A stretch of DNA of 64,000 nt from positions 248,001 to 312,000 of the forward strand of contig CBDCWW010000022.1 of assembly GCA_965223585.1 (NCBI GenBank). Reading direction: 5' to 3'. The position numbers and the translations under genes were made by a program. The notes under the pieces are model-generated. The model saw nothing but the letters and a program-made list of their open reading frames with translations, was not told the origin of the DNA and ran no database searches. Of this stretch, positions 25,170-35,672 are shown one piece after another (the stretch's first letter is position 1; each line of letters opens with the position of its first letter). This DNA comes from CBDCVN01 sp965223585 (GTDB taxonomy: Bacteria > Deinococcota > Deinococci > Deinococcales > Trueperaceae).

Positions 25170-26528
25170 TTAAGCATCTGGCTTTGGAAAAATATTAGAG
25201 AAAAGACCAGCAAGGAAACCTAGCATTAAATAGCTAAGTAGCATTTCAGTTAGCAAAACATAATGACCAAAATTGTCTTTTCCTTTGTCAAGCACAAAAT
25301 CCAAGGTGATAAATACTCCAAAGCTATTACGTAAATGATCTATAAAATTAGGGTTCTGTACGCCAAAGTCAAAAGACTCCGGCGAAATTGCCATGAAGCC
25401 AGCAAAAACTACAATAGCTAGTATGGCCCATATAATAAGGAGATAATCCCTTTTGCCATAGCCTAAAAAGAGTCCCCAGAAAAACCCTAGTAGGGGATGG
25501 CTTTTACGAAAGTTTTGAATTGTTATTTCATGAGCACAGTCAGAAACCCTTTGCTTTAGAGCCCAGTTACCCGTAAAATCAAGTCCTACTGTTTTAGTGG
25601 CATAAAAGGTTGTCAATTTATCTACTTGGGAGCCAATTACATCTGCTGGTGTGAAGTCTGCACTATTAAAGTTAGCGCCGTTTAGTTTGGCATAACTTAG
25701 ATCAGCTCGAGCAAAGTTAGCAGCCTTAAAGTTAGCAGCTGTTAAATCAGCGTTACTTAAATTTGCCCCTTCCAGATCAGCATATGCAAAGTAGTTTTTT
25801 TGCAGTTTAGCACCTGAAAAGTTAGTCGATTTAAGATCAGCTTTTTTAAAATATACTTTAATAAGTTCAGCTTCTGCAAAGTCAGCTGAAGGCAATACAG
25901 CATAATCAAAGCGAGTTTGCTGTAAGTTGCTGTTGCTAAAAAGTGCCTCAGGTAGCTTGGATTCTTCAAAGTCAGTTTTTTCTATAGTGGCTTTAGAAAA
26001 ATCAGCACTTGGGAAACTAGCTCTTTTTAATTTACAGCTAGCTAAACTAACAGAGGTAAACTTACATTCTTTGAAAAAGGTTCCATAAGCACGGCAAGAC
26101 TCTAGAAAAGCCTTAGAGAAATCTACATCTATTAAAAGAGCACTGCTAAACCTACATTCAGAGAGTTTTGCTCCTATAAACTGAATTTTTTCGAACCTAG
26201 AAAATTGAAAATCAGTACCTACCCACTCCACACCCTCCATTCTACAATCACTAAAATTGGCACGTCTGATAAGTGCTTTGTTAAGGTTTGTTTTAGCTAA
26301 AAATAACCCTTCTAAGCTTGCTTCATTTAAAGTAGCTCCTGCTAGGTTAGTCTCAAAAAGTTTTGTTCTATTAAGTTTAGCTTTAGTAAAGTTAGCTTCT
26401 CTCAAATCACATCGAGAGAGGTCTAAATGACTTAAATCAATACCCTCAAAATCACGCCGTCCTTCAGCGTATTCATTTTGTATTTGTTCACTGGTTAATT
26501 GTTTATTACTTTGTTCTATATCACTCAT
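25170..26528 (-). CDS. Pentapeptide-repeat protein with C-terminal membrane domain
   Basis: The 452-residue product has about 270 residues of pentapeptide repeats of the A(D/N)LXX type (LREANFTKAKLNRTKLFETNL, ANLSNADLTAANFKAANF). These fold as a right-handed quadrilateral beta-helix. The C-terminal third has hydrophobic segments LLGFFWGLFLGY, LLIIWAILAIVVFAGFMAI and LLSYLMLGFLAGLFSNIF. The order resembles pentapeptide proteins fused to a two-TM ion-channel-like domain, but no potassium selectivity-filter sequence is visible. The start is the ATG at 26528. The role is unknown; localisation at the inner membrane is likely. Confidence 0.82.
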   Translation of the reverse strand: MSDIEQSNKQLTSEQIQNEYAEGRRDFEGIDLSHLDLSRCDLREANFTKAKLNRTKLFETNLAGATLNEASLEGLFLAKTNLNKALIRRANFSDCRMEGVEWVGTDFQFSRFEKIQFIGAKLSECRFSSALLIDVDFSKAFLESCRAYGTFFKECKFTSVSLASCKLKRASFPSADFSKATIEKTDFEESKLPEALFSNSNLQQTRFDYAVLPSADFAEAELIKVYFKKADLKSTNFSGAKLQKNYFAYADLEGANLSNADLTAANFKAANFARADLSYAKLNGANFNSADFTPADVIGSQVDKLTTFYATKTVGLDFTGNWALKQRVSDCAHEITIQNFRKSHPLLGFFWGLFLGYGKRDYLLIIWAILAIVVFAGFMAISPESFDFGVQNPNFIDHLRNSFGVFITLDFVLDKGKDNFGHYVLLTEMLLSYLMLGFLAGLFSNIFPKPDA

Positions 26529-26662
26529 ACTCTTAGTAATTTAACATCAATCTTGATGGTGCTTGATTAGATGGTTGAGGAATTTCCTCTGAGATTAAGT
26601 CTTATCTGAAAGAATCCAAAATCTGCTAAAATTAGATTGAATTAAATAAGGAGGACAAAGTA

Positions 26663-26980
26663 ATGAAGTATTCGTTTAAGTTTTTATTCACAGCAACTTT
26701 AGCTTTCATAGTCTTAAATCTCGATTCGATTTTGTCACAGAATCTCTTGATAGCCCCTAATGGTTCCATAACTTTGGGTTTAGGAGCGCTAGAAGATATG
26801 GCATTTAGTCCAGACGGCAAGTATATTGCTACAGCAAGCTCACAAGGTATTACTCTATGGGATGCTCAAAAGTTTGGCCTCATAAAAACTCTTCACTCAA
26901 ATTTACAGTTTAGAAAAATTTATGATAGTAATAGTACTTCAGAGGAAAATCAACTTGAACAAATTAGATTTTCTAAAGTA
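26663..26980 (+). pseudogene. WD40-type secreted protein, 5' fragment cut by an insertion sequence
   Basis: ATG 26663 has AAGGAGG upstream. The first 100 residues closely match the intact gene at 33642: a signal peptide (KYSFKFLFTATLAFIVLNLDSILSQ), then LLIAPNGSITLGLG and the first blade SPDGKYIATASSQGITLWDA. The reading breaks into the IS terminal repeat after QIRFSKV and stops at 26998. It also lacks about 50 residues that the intact paralogue has between FRKI and the next blade. Confidence 0.8.
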
Positions 26981-28735
26981 ATACCCACGCCAAAGTGAGT
27001 CATATTACCAACTCACGCTAACACATTTCAAAAAACTGATTCAGTACGACACAATTGCTAAATAGTTGAAACGAGGGCACCATACATAAAGTATAGTACC
27101 CATGCAAGAAATACAATATATTTTACAATGCCTTAGCCCAGCTCTTGATAAAACAACCCTAAATCAGCTAACAACAATTGTTTTAGCAATGCTATCTATG
27201 ACTGGTCGTGTCACGATGCTTGGTATCTCTCGATGGACTTTTGGTCTTAGTGGTAGTTATCGTACGGTACAACGTTTCTTTAGCACCAATATTTGCTGGC
27301 TATACCTCAACTGGTACTTATTTCGTAACCATGTTTATGACCCTGATGATACCTACTTACTAGCAGGTGATGAAGTAGTAATTACTAAATCAGGTAAAGA
27401 GACTTTTGGAATTGATAGATTCTTCAGTTCTCTTTTTAATCGTGTAGTGAGGAGTATTTGCTTCTTTAGTTTATCACTGGTTAGTGTTAAAGACCGCACT
27501 GCTTACCCAATACTTAATAAGCAAATTGTACGTACTGATCAAGAAGAAGGCAATGAACCAGAGCAAAAGGAGTCTCAAGACAAGAACAATACGGGGCAGG
27601 AAGAAGCTAAAAGAGAAACACAAGATAAATCACAAGATAACAGTAAGGGTAAGGCAAAAAAGAGCAAAAGCAATAATCATAAACAACAAAAGCAGAAAAA
27701 TAAAAAGAAGGCAGGACGTCCAAAAGGTAGCAAAAATAAAGACAAAGTCAATGTGAAACTACCAGTACATCTAGTATTTATAAAAACGATGATAATGCTA
27801 GTTCTGAACATATTCTTACTAAGAATGGGTATTCAGTATTTATTACTAGATGGGGCCTTTGGCGATAACAACAGCTTACAAATGGCAAGAATGTGTGGAC
27901 TGTTCTTAATTAGCAAATTAAGAGTTGACTCAGCATTGTACTTTCTCTATGAAGGGAAGCAAAATAAACGAGGAAGGAAACGCAAATATGGAGAAAAGAT
28001 AGATTACAAGAAGATACCTAAGGAATATCTTGAGAGTAGCACAGTAGATCTAAAAAAGAAGATTCGTACAGATATCTATCAAATGACAATGTTACACAAG
28101 GAATTTGGACAGTCTTTGAATGTAGTAGTAATAGTTAAAACCAGTATAGTAACAGGAGAAAGTAAGCATGTAATCTTATTCAGCAGTGATCTGAACATAT
28201 CATACGAAAAATTAATAGACTACTACAGTTTACGTTTCCAAATAGAATTTACCTTCAGAGACGCTAAGCAATATTGGGGATTAGAAGATTTTATGAACAT
28301 AAAGGAACAGCAGATAAACAATGCAGCAAACCTAGCAATGTTTATGGTGCTATTCTCAAAAGTGCTGTTAAAAAAACTAAGGTCTCAGCATCCTAATTGG
28401 AGTGTTTTGGATCTTAAAGCACACTTTAGGTCGTTCAGGTACGTACTTGAAATATTAAAACTATTTCCCAGAAACCTTGATCCTATTTTAATTCGACAAC
28501 TCCTGAACAATGTTCCCAATTTGGGAGCTATTCATGATTCATAAATAGCAAAGTGAATTGTTTTGGAGTTGCCTTTTTATAGAACTGGGCTCCTAATACC
28601 TCAGTTTTCAAATAAGTTTAACTTTCCATAAAGCGCTTCTGTTTTGTGATTGAGAATGTCATAGGTATTGACTGAATCAGTTTTTTGAAATGTGTTAGCG
28701 TGAGTTGGTAATATGACTCACTTTGGCGTGGGTAT
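26981..28735 (+). mobile_element. IS4-type insertion sequence with 65-bp perfect terminal inverted repeats
   Basis: The ends 26981-27045 and 28671-28735 are perfect reverse complements over 65 bp, outer sequence ATACCCACGCCAAAGTGAG. One transposase gene fills the interior. The flanks show at most a 2-bp TA duplication, and the gene fragments on each side overlap rather than join, so this copy probably marks a rearrangement. No CTCGAG inside. Confidence 0.9.
27102..28544 (+). CDS. IS4-family transposase
   Basis: 480 residues. DDE catalytic blocks are LLAGDEVVITK (first Asp), YLLLDGAFGDNN (second Asp) and YSLRFQIEFTFRDAKQYWGLEDF, which carries the Y-R-E-K signature of the IS4 superfamily with the catalytic Glu. 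A Lys/Gln/Glu-rich insert (about 155-215) breaks the catalytic domain. It appears intact and could be active. Confidence 0.88.
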   Translation: MQEIQYILQCLSPALDKTTLNQLTTIVLAMLSMTGRVTMLGISRWTFGLSGSYRTVQRFFSTNICWLYLNWYLFRNHVYDPDDTYLLAGDEVVITKSGKETFGIDRFFSSLFNRVVRSICFFSLSLVSVKDRTAYPILNKQIVRTDQEEGNEPEQKESQDKNNTGQEEAKRETQDKSQDNSKGKAKKSKSNNHKQQKQKNKKKAGRPKGSKNKDKVNVKLPVHLVFIKTMIMLVLNIFLLRMGIQYLLLDGAFGDNNSLQMARMCGLFLISKLRVDSALYFLYEGKQNKRGRKRKYGEKIDYKKIPKEYLESSTVDLKKKIRTDIYQMTMLHKEFGQSLNVVVIVKTSIVTGESKHVILFSSDLNISYEKLIDYYSLRFQIEFTFRDAKQYWGLEDFMNIKEQQINNAANLAMFMVLFSKVLLKKLRSQHPNWSVLDLKAHFRSFRYVLEILKLFPRNLDPILIRQLLNNVPNLGAIHDS

Positions 28736-28736
28736 T

Positions 28737-30555
28737 AAAATACAGAAAAGTATTTATACCTTAAAAAGAATCTTGAAAACGCTCGAGCTTATTCAAATCA
28801 AGAATGTGGGAATACCAAAGGATCAGTGGAAAACGTTGATAAAGCTAGAGAACAATCTTTTAGAGAGTCATTAGATTTGAAAGAAAATTCTCAGGAAGAT
28901 AAATCTATAAGCATTCGCTTTTCTTCAGATGGCAAATTTGTAACTAATGGTATTGAGGTATGGGAGATGGATGGTTATTGGCCCATTGTTGCTGGGGATC
29001 AAATATCTAAGTATCCATTTTCATTAAGTGAAATAAACCTATGGCTCGAGCAAACACCCCTGAATACTCTAAACACTAATTTTCGAGAGTTAGACCTAGT
29101 GAAAAAAGAACGTGTGGTAGATACGGGCAGAAATAATACCCTTGAGATTATTGATAAAAGTACCAATAACACTATTGCTTATGGGGATGATCTTGTTGAT
29201 ACTTTTGCCTTTAGTGCAGATGGTAAGTATCTTATCTTTGCCCAAGCTTATTATTTTGATTCACCTACACAAATAGCTCGTTGTCTATATGTACAATTGT
29301 ACAATTTGTCTATCTCTGAAACAGCTGTTAAAGAATTTAGAATCCCTGAGTATGGAAAAGTTCAACGTCTCGCTTTTGATCCTGAAGCAAATTATTTTTT
29401 CGTTCAAACTTCTGTAGGAAGTAATTATCCAACTGACACAATTTATATAACTAACACGGATTCCCATCAAGAAACATCTCTAGCTATAATTTATGACGAA
29501 GAAAGCGATTATACCTTTGGGAACGCAAATGATTGGCAAAGAGACATTTATAATAATATAACTTTTTCAGAAAAGCAGGGAAACTCTGATACCTATCCAT
29601 ACAATGTAAAGCTCTTTGGTGAGACCCTTAACATTAAAACTTTAGAGGGTGAAAATGTTGCTACCATAGAAGCACCATCTGCTCCTGATTTTTCCTCTAG
29701 TTATCCAAAAAGTGTGCACTTTAGCCCAGATGGTAAAACCTTGGGGGTGTTATGGAAAACAGTTGGTGGTGAGGGTAGTTACCTTCCTCTTGGTACAAAT
29801 GCCTTTTTTTATGATCTAACAAAAGAAGGTAATCCTTTGGGAGCTTTAGATTATCATTTTGATTGGATTACTTCTGTAACCTTTAGCCCTAGGAGTTCTA
29901 GCCCTCATGATAATATGGTAGCTACTACAAGATGGCAAGCTATTGATTTATGGCGAACCACATATTCAGCTGTATATCCTCAACACCTACATACTTTAGA
30001 GGTTCCAAATAAGCTTGTAGAAAAGGTCGTTTTTAGCCATGATGGTAGTCTTATTGCTACAATTGGTGAGAATGAACAAATCCTAATATGGCAGATTCAA
30101 ACAACTGTCAGCGAATACCAACAAATATCAAAAGTTAATACTAGACTGATCTTTAGCAGTGAAGTTAGTGATGTTAGAGCTAGTGATGTTGCTTTCCTTC
30201 CTTACAGCAAAAGTATAGTTTTTACTGGATACTCTAGTTCTCAGCAAAGTGAGCCTGCTCTTTATCATTGGGGAATTGCAGAAGATTATCCCCAAATTGT
30301 TCAAAAAGCTTATGGAAACGTAACGTTTTCTCTTGATGGCTCTAAGTTGATAATTCAAAGCGACAAATGTGCAGTACGAAGCCTTGAATATAGTTTAATC
30401 TATAACATTGATTGTCAGGAAATACTTGGGGTCTGGGGAAAGTTCACTTTCAGCCCTGATAGTCGAATCCTGATCGCATGGCCTAGTGATCCAGACTATG
30501 TTCGGGAAAAACGTGGAACTTCTTACCTTACTGGGGCAAAACTATATAACCTTGA
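28737..30555 (+). pseudogene. WD40-type secreted protein B, 5'-truncated, first part
   Basis: The frame runs straight out of the IS end (EKYLYLKKNLENARAYSNQECG, which aligns with the intact paralogue's EQLYFRKILGNFQSY). It continues through several blades with SPDGK-type turns (ISIRFSSDGKFVTNGIEVW, SVHFSPDGKTLGVLW, KVVFSHDGSLIATIG). The signal peptide and first blade are missing. At 30555 the gene is cut by the element at 30556-33165 and resumes at 33175. It is broken at two points and so unlikely to be functional. Confidence 0.82.
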
Positions 30556-30863
30556 TTCAAAACCGTACACTCTTCACCCTTTGCAGGAAACGAATTGCGT
30601 ACCCAAGGCAATTATAGATACTCAAAAAAGACCTCAATTTCTATCTGTTTTCTAAATTTGATTTTAGTTATTGATTTAGCTCGTTACTTTTTTGCAAAAC
30701 CTGCTCTTCAATCCAACAAAAAATGAGAGAAAATGTCTATTATGAGCCTTTTATTTGTCATGACTTCTTCATATGGATATGACCTCACCTAGCACTGCTT
30801 TTCTGAGAGACTTTCAAACACTGCTTTGAAGCTAACTTCTTTGTTTTTTAGATTACTAGGCTT

Positions 30864-31756
30864 TTAAATCCATGCACTTTCCTCCCAAAATTCTGGTAGC
30901 TCTAATAGCCCTTCTGGTAAAGGCATTGCACATTCTAGTAGATACTCTAAGTATTTCTTCCCTAACTGAAATAGGCTCAGTACCCTTCTGTCTTTCCTTC
31001 TAAATTGCCCCTCCTTCCCTTCTTTTCTTGCTACAGATCCTAAATATACTATCCAGATGTATGCAAAACACGCTACCAGTAAAAGCTTTTCTAGCCTCTT
31101 GGGATTCTTTATTCGCGTTTTGTGTATGTTAAATCCTCTTGATTTCTCATCTGAAAAAAATGTCTCTATCAAACTCCTCTTTCTATACAGCTCACATGCC
31201 TCTTCTGTTAACTCCACATTTGTTACTAAATATATTGGCTCTTTATACTCTTTGCCCCACCACGCTATTATTTGTACTGGCCCATACCTCTCATTCGTGT
31301 ACTCTATCCCTTCTACACTTACTTGCCCTCCCTCTTGGAATATGTCTTCTGGTTTGAATGGCTCGTTTTCTCCTTCCTCATAACAATTGATGTTTTTTGC
31401 TGCTCTTAGTATATATTCCCACTTGTACTCTTCACATTTCTTTTGGAACTCTACTCCATCAAACTCGCTGTCACCCACTACTACCACATCTAATTTCTTG
31501 TCTAAACCCTCTTCTAATTCTTGCACTAACTCGTATAACTCCTCTAGTAAAGCTATATGTTCTGCTTCACTAAAGCTTCCTTTGTTCCCTTCTCTTACTT
31601 TCCAAATTACTGGTAATGCTCTTCCTTGGTATATCACACTTATCATCAGTACTGCACAATGTTTCCCTAAACTACTTGTATCTATTGTGAATATTAAGCT
31701 TGTTTTACTTATCCCTGCTAGTATTTCTTTGATGTAAGGGAAGTACATCGTTTCTT
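30864..31756 (-). pseudogene. IS4-type transposase, C-terminal part (split by the inner IS)
   Basis: About 297 residues with catalytic blocks FTIDTSSLG, VVVGDSEFDG and YRKRSLIETFFSDEKSRGF (Y-R-E-K style with the catalytic Glu). The N-terminal part lies at 32775-33027. Joining the two across one TATTGA copy gives RNKAVNKETMYFPYIKEIL in frame. Confidence 0.85.
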
Positions 31757-31762
31757 TATTGA

Positions 31763-32774
31763 CTGGAATTACGCAGCTTGAGGAAGCGAGTCCAGAAGGT
31801 CTAGAGGTGGGTCAATGCGACCAGAGATTAGTCCCCTACGGTATCTGTAAAATGATTGCTTGCTCTCTCTACGAGCTACCTCTATAAGCCCATAAGCTAC
31901 TACTCCTAACCCTAAATGCCCTCCTATTGTTTGTTCTGTTCTATATCTGAATCCTTGCCACCCTAGCTCTTGCTTTAGCCCTCTTATCACCTCTTCTATT
32001 CCCTGTCTCACCTTATAATGCCCTATTATCTCTTTGTCCTCTAGCTCTAAATCGTTTGTCACATAGTATTTCTTCCCTCTCCTCACTATCTTCACTTCAA
32101 AGTCCATTCCTCTTAGCTTTCCTACTTTTGTCCAGTAGGGTCCTCTATGCCTTTTCAACTGCTTTCCTCGCAGCACTCTGTTCCTCTTTAATCGCGTCAC
32201 AAACGACCAACCGTAGGCATGTATCTGCTTCAGAATCTTCTTTGAACCGTACCATGAGTCAAATAGTACATAATCAGGTTTTAGCCCTTTTTCTTTTGCC
32301 CATGCTAATAGCTCCAATGCTAGTTCTTGCTTACTTACCTCTCCAAAGTAAAGTTTGATCTTTAACGGTATTCGCACTTTACCATCTGTCCAGATCAGCA
32401 GCACTATCCCGAAACCATAGCAATAGTGTCCATTGCCATCTCGTAATTTCGGTAGCCACATTTTTCCCCTTCCTGATCTGGCTATTACTGTATCATCAAG
32501 AACCAAGTAGCCCCCTTCAAGTCCACCTACCAGCATTTTTAAGCCTATGGCTATCTCACTTACCTTTGCTAAAATCGAGTCTATTAACAATGCTCTATAG
32601 ATAGTATCGTGTGCACAGTCCATTCCATCTGCCATGGCTGAAGAACCACTTGCCTCAACTGCTTTCAATATGGCTTCTAGTGCTTTAACTATCCTTTGTG
32701 TTAGACTCATCTTAGGGCTCCTTGGTTTTGATTGAGCCCTATTTTACTTTATTTTCCCTCCTGCGTAATTCCAG
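31763..32774 (-). mobile_element. Inner insertion sequence nested in the IS4-type element
   Basis: Ends CTGGAATTACGCAG (31763-31776) and CTGCGTAATTCCAG (32761-32774) are exact inverted repeats. TATTGA flanks both sides (31757-31762 and 32775-32780); because the adjoining A/T pairs match, the true duplication may be 4 bp (ATTG). The element is 1012 bp with one transposase. Confidence 0.92.
31769..32710 (-). CDS. DDE transposase of the inner IS (IS4/IS701-like)
   Basis: 313 residues with LVLDDTVIARSG, YVLFDSWYGSKK and HYKVRQGIEEVIRGLKQELGWQGFR, the three DDE blocks. The final segment is typical of IS701/IS4-like transposases. Its reading frame nearly fills the element and appears intact. Confidence 0.85.
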   Translation of the reverse strand: MSLTQRIVKALEAILKAVEASGSSAMADGMDCAHDTIYRALLIDSILAKVSEIAIGLKMLVGGLEGGYLVLDDTVIARSGRGKMWLPKLRDGNGHYCYGFGIVLLIWTDGKVRIPLKIKLYFGEVSKQELALELLAWAKEKGLKPDYVLFDSWYGSKKILKQIHAYGWSFVTRLKRNRVLRGKQLKRHRGPYWTKVGKLRGMDFEVKIVRRGKKYYVTNDLELEDKEIIGHYKVRQGIEEVIRGLKQELGWQGFRYRTEQTIGGHLGLGVVAYGLIEVARRESKQSFYRYRRGLISGRIDPPLDLLDSLPQAA

Positions 32775-33027
32775 TATTGACAGCTTTATTCCTCAACCAA
32801 CGATTAAATCGCTTTGTTCGGCTTTCTGTTTTACTATTTTTATGTTTTGTGCTCTTATCTGCCATTTCATCCAACGCTATTTTTCCTGATCGAACTAGCC
32901 CTGTTATCATCAAGGCAAAAACTATTAATCGCCTCGATGATTGACCTGATATGTTTTTTTGTGCAAACTGCTTGAGTGTAGCGAATATTCTGTTATATGA
33001 TTTTTGAGAATAACTCATGCCCTGCAT
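32775..33027 (-). pseudogene. IS4-type transposase, N-terminal part
   Basis: About 84 residues from ATG 33027 (or 33018), a basic helical N-terminus (YNRIFATLKQFAQKN, KTESRTKRFNRWLRNKAVN). It continues at 31756 once the inner IS is removed. The open frame runs on into the inner IS end as TGITQEGK. Confidence 0.82.
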
Positions 33028-33165
33028 TAATCATGTTTCAAGTAATTTTGCAATACCCTTGAAGCTCAATGTGGGGCTTTTTTATTTCGATCTGATCTAC
33101 CCTTGGTTGACTTTCGCCCTTGCCCTTTGGTGTTTCCTCAATTCAAAAAAGTGTACGGTTTTGAA

Positions 33166-33580
33166 TAACCTTGAAACAGGACAGCTATTAAACAATATAC
33201 CTTATGATATCAAGAGCTTAGATTTTAGTTTAGAGGGAGATCAGTTAGTTATTGCTGGTACTAATGGGTTGCTGCTTATGAACATACTAAATCATCACAT
33301 TACTCATAAGATTCCCAATTTTACTGACGAACCCTCTATTATCCAAGCTGTTTTTACATTAGAGAATAAGATTGTTACTTTTCATATAAACGGAGATATT
33401 TTGTTCTGGGAAGATGTCGATGCTCCTTATATTAGGCATTCACCAAGATTGGCACACCGTAAGCATCAAAAACATATCTTTGATGTAACAACTAGTTTCG
33501 ACAAACGCATCATAGCTACTCGTAACTCTGATGGTACAGTTACTCTATTTCCAGTTGGCTATCGTAACGAGTTTAAGTGA
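33166..33580 (+). pseudogene. WD40-type secreted protein B, 3' part
   Basis: Continuation of the gene broken at 30555: LETGQLLNNIPYD, SLDFSLEGDQLVIAGTNGLLLM, and a final block ending TVTLFPVGYRNEFK. This matches the end of the intact paralogue (TVTLFPIGYPNDFK) almost residue for residue. It has no start codon of its own. Confidence 0.85.
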
Positions 33581-33641
33581 CCTAATGTGGTCTATACACC
33601 CTCAGTAGGTGAGTAGGCAAATATTAAAGGAGTAAAAAGTG

Positions 33642-35516
33642 ATGAAGTATTCATTTAAATTTTTATGTACAGCAATTTTAACTCTCACAGTTTTAAATCT
33701 TAATTCAGTGTTTTCACAAGATCTTTTAGTAGCGCCTAATGGTCCCATAACTTTAGGGCTAGGGACGATAGAAGATATGGCGTTTAGTCCAGACGGCAAG
33801 TATATTGCCACAGCAAGCTCACGGGGTATTACACTATGGAATGCACAAACATTTAACTTAATAAAAACACTTTACTCAAGTACAGAGCAGTTGTATTTCA
33901 GGAAAATTCTTGGGAATTTTCAAAGTTATTCTTACTACCATGGTTGTGGGGATAGTAGTACTTCTTATAAGTCATTTGATGGTACTTCTTACAATTGGTC
34001 TAGAACAATTCCTGCAAGAAACCCAAAGGAAGATCAACTATGCATTCAATTTTCTTTAGATGGCGATTTTATAACTAATGGTATTGAGGTATGGAGTATT
34101 AATGATGGTACGGTTACTGACACCTTTGATGATGCAGATAATTGGCCAACAATCCCTACCAGTAAGTACTACTCCTATAGTGTAGAGTCTGATTACAACA
34201 GTGATGATTATACATCTGTTTACACACTCAAAATTCAAACTGTAGAGGGTGATAGTGTTGCCACTATTGAATCACAAGTCGCTCCTAAGTTCGCCAGTAG
34301 TTATCCTATGAGTGTACATTTTAGTCCAGATGGTAAAACCTTAGGGGTGTTGTGGAACACACCAGGTGGTAAGGCTGATTACCTCCCACTTGATACAAGT
34401 GCTGTTTTGTACGATCTAACAAAAGATGGTAGTTCTTTGGGAACTTTAGGACATCACTTTGATTGGATTACTTCCGTAACCTTTAGTCCTAATAATAATG
34501 TGGTAGCCACCACTAAATGGCAAGCTATTGACTTGTGGAATGTGGACACAGGTAAACACCTACATACTTTAGATATTCCAATGACATTGGTGCGAAAAGT
34601 TAGTTTTAGTGCTGATGGTAGCCTTATTGCCACCACTATTAGGAAAGGTCCATTTTTAATATGGCAAGTTGATACAGGTGAATTGATTTTTAGTAGTGAA
34701 GGTAGTGATATTAAGGCCAATGATGTTGTTTTGCACCCTAATGGTAAAAGTGTAGCTTTTATAGGATATCCTACTAGTTCTCAGCAAAGTGAAGCTGCTC
34801 TTTATATTTTGGAAATTTCAGAAGGCCACCCCCAACTTCTTCAAAAAGAATCTCTTTATGGAGACGTGAAATTTTCTCCCGATGGTTCTAAATTAGTAAT
34901 ACAAGCCTTCGATAAATGCACAGTTTGGAATGCTGAAAAACGTTTATTAATGTATGAAGTTGATGACTGTTGGGATAAATTCATTTTTAGCCCTAATAGT
35001 AAGTTTTTGGTTTCATGGGAGAGTGATCCAGACTATATTTATGAAGATTATAATAGTCAACATATTGCGGGAGCAACACTATATGACCTTGAGGAAGGAC
35101 ACTTACTAAGCCATATACCTCATGACATAAATATTAACAGTTTAGACTTTAGCTTAGAAGGAAATCAGCTAGCTACTGTTGGTTTTGATGGACTATTACT
35201 TATGAGTACTGAAAGTCAAGTCTTTATTGAGAAGCTTTCCAATTTTAGTGCGAGGTTCCCTTCCATTAACCAAGCTGCCTTTACGCTAGAGAATAGTATT
35301 GTCACCTTTCATATCAATGGAGATATTTTTTTATGGGAAAACCCTGTTCCGTATGACCCTTATTTGGGATGGTTAAAAGGGGCACTAATACCTTCTAAGC
35401 ACCAAAAAAATTTTTTTGATTTAACAACCAGCCCTGACAAACGCACCATAGCTGCTCGTAACACTGATGGCACCGTTACTTTATTTCCAATTGGTTACCC
35501 TAACGACTTTAAGTAG
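33642..35516 (+). CDS. Secreted WD40-type beta-propeller protein (intact paralogue)
   Basis: The 624-residue product starts at ATG 33642 with AAAGGAG upstream. The signal peptide is KYSFKFLCTAILTLTVLNLNSVFSQ. The mature part has many WD40-like blades with turns such as AFSPDGKYIATASSRGITLWNA, VHFSPDGKTLGVLW and VTFSPNNNVVATTKWQAIDLW, enough for one or two propellers. WD40 propellers are protein-interaction platforms; the partner is unknown. It is the only unbroken member of a three-copy tandem family (remnants at 26663 and 28737-33580). No CTCGAG lies inside. Confidence 0.85.
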   Translation: MKYSFKFLCTAILTLTVLNLNSVFSQDLLVAPNGPITLGLGTIEDMAFSPDGKYIATASSRGITLWNAQTFNLIKTLYSSTEQLYFRKILGNFQSYSYYHGCGDSSTSYKSFDGTSYNWSRTIPARNPKEDQLCIQFSLDGDFITNGIEVWSINDGTVTDTFDDADNWPTIPTSKYYSYSVESDYNSDDYTSVYTLKIQTVEGDSVATIESQVAPKFASSYPMSVHFSPDGKTLGVLWNTPGGKADYLPLDTSAVLYDLTKDGSSLGTLGHHFDWITSVTFSPNNNVVATTKWQAIDLWNVDTGKHLHTLDIPMTLVRKVSFSADGSLIATTIRKGPFLIWQVDTGELIFSSEGSDIKANDVVLHPNGKSVAFIGYPTSSQQSEAALYILEISEGHPQLLQKESLYGDVKFSPDGSKLVIQAFDKCTVWNAEKRLLMYEVDDCWDKFIFSPNSKFLVSWESDPDYIYEDYNSQHIAGATLYDLEEGHLLSHIPHDININSLDFSLEGNQLATVGFDGLLLMSTESQVFIEKLSNFSARFPSINQAAFTLENSIVTFHINGDIFLWENPVPYDPYLGWLKGALIPSKHQKNFFDLTTSPDKRTIAARNTDGTVTLFPIGYPNDFK

Positions 35517-35621
35517 GGTAATGGGTAATGTAGTTAATTTATCACTTCTAGCTAAAGTGTCAAGGGCTTTGGCAACGCTGTGGGATTCTTTCATTAGCTA
35601 GATCAAGTTAAGAAAAACAAG

Positions 35622-35652
35622 AAACTCACTGCCATTTACTGACAGTGAGTTT
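35622..35652 (-). terminator. Intrinsic terminator
   Basis: AAACTCACTG (35622-35631) and CAGTGAGTTT (35643-35652) form a perfect 10-bp stem. On the minus strand it is followed by CTTGTTTTTCTT. It lies 20 bp downstream of the minus-strand gene ending at 35673. Confidence 0.8.
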
Positions 35653-35672
35653 AATTAACTAACTAAACAAAC

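Larger units (their letters stand above)
30556..33165 (-). mobile_element. IS4-superfamily element interrupted by a second IS, with 9-bp target duplication
   Basis: Terminal inverted repeats TTCAAAACCGTACAC (30556-30570) and GTGTACGGTTTTGAA (33151-33165) are exact complements. The target duplication TAACCTTGA flanks it at 30547-30555 and 33166-33174. Removing the element and one duplication copy restores the host frame as AKLYNLETGQLLNNI. Without the inner insertion it would be about 1.59 kb. No CTCGAG inside. Confidence 0.93.

Noticed and set aside
26979..28738. A larger target duplication for the 65-bp-repeat IS
   Set aside because: The bases beyond the repeats do not match except TA, and the host fragments overlap, so no duplication can be claimed.
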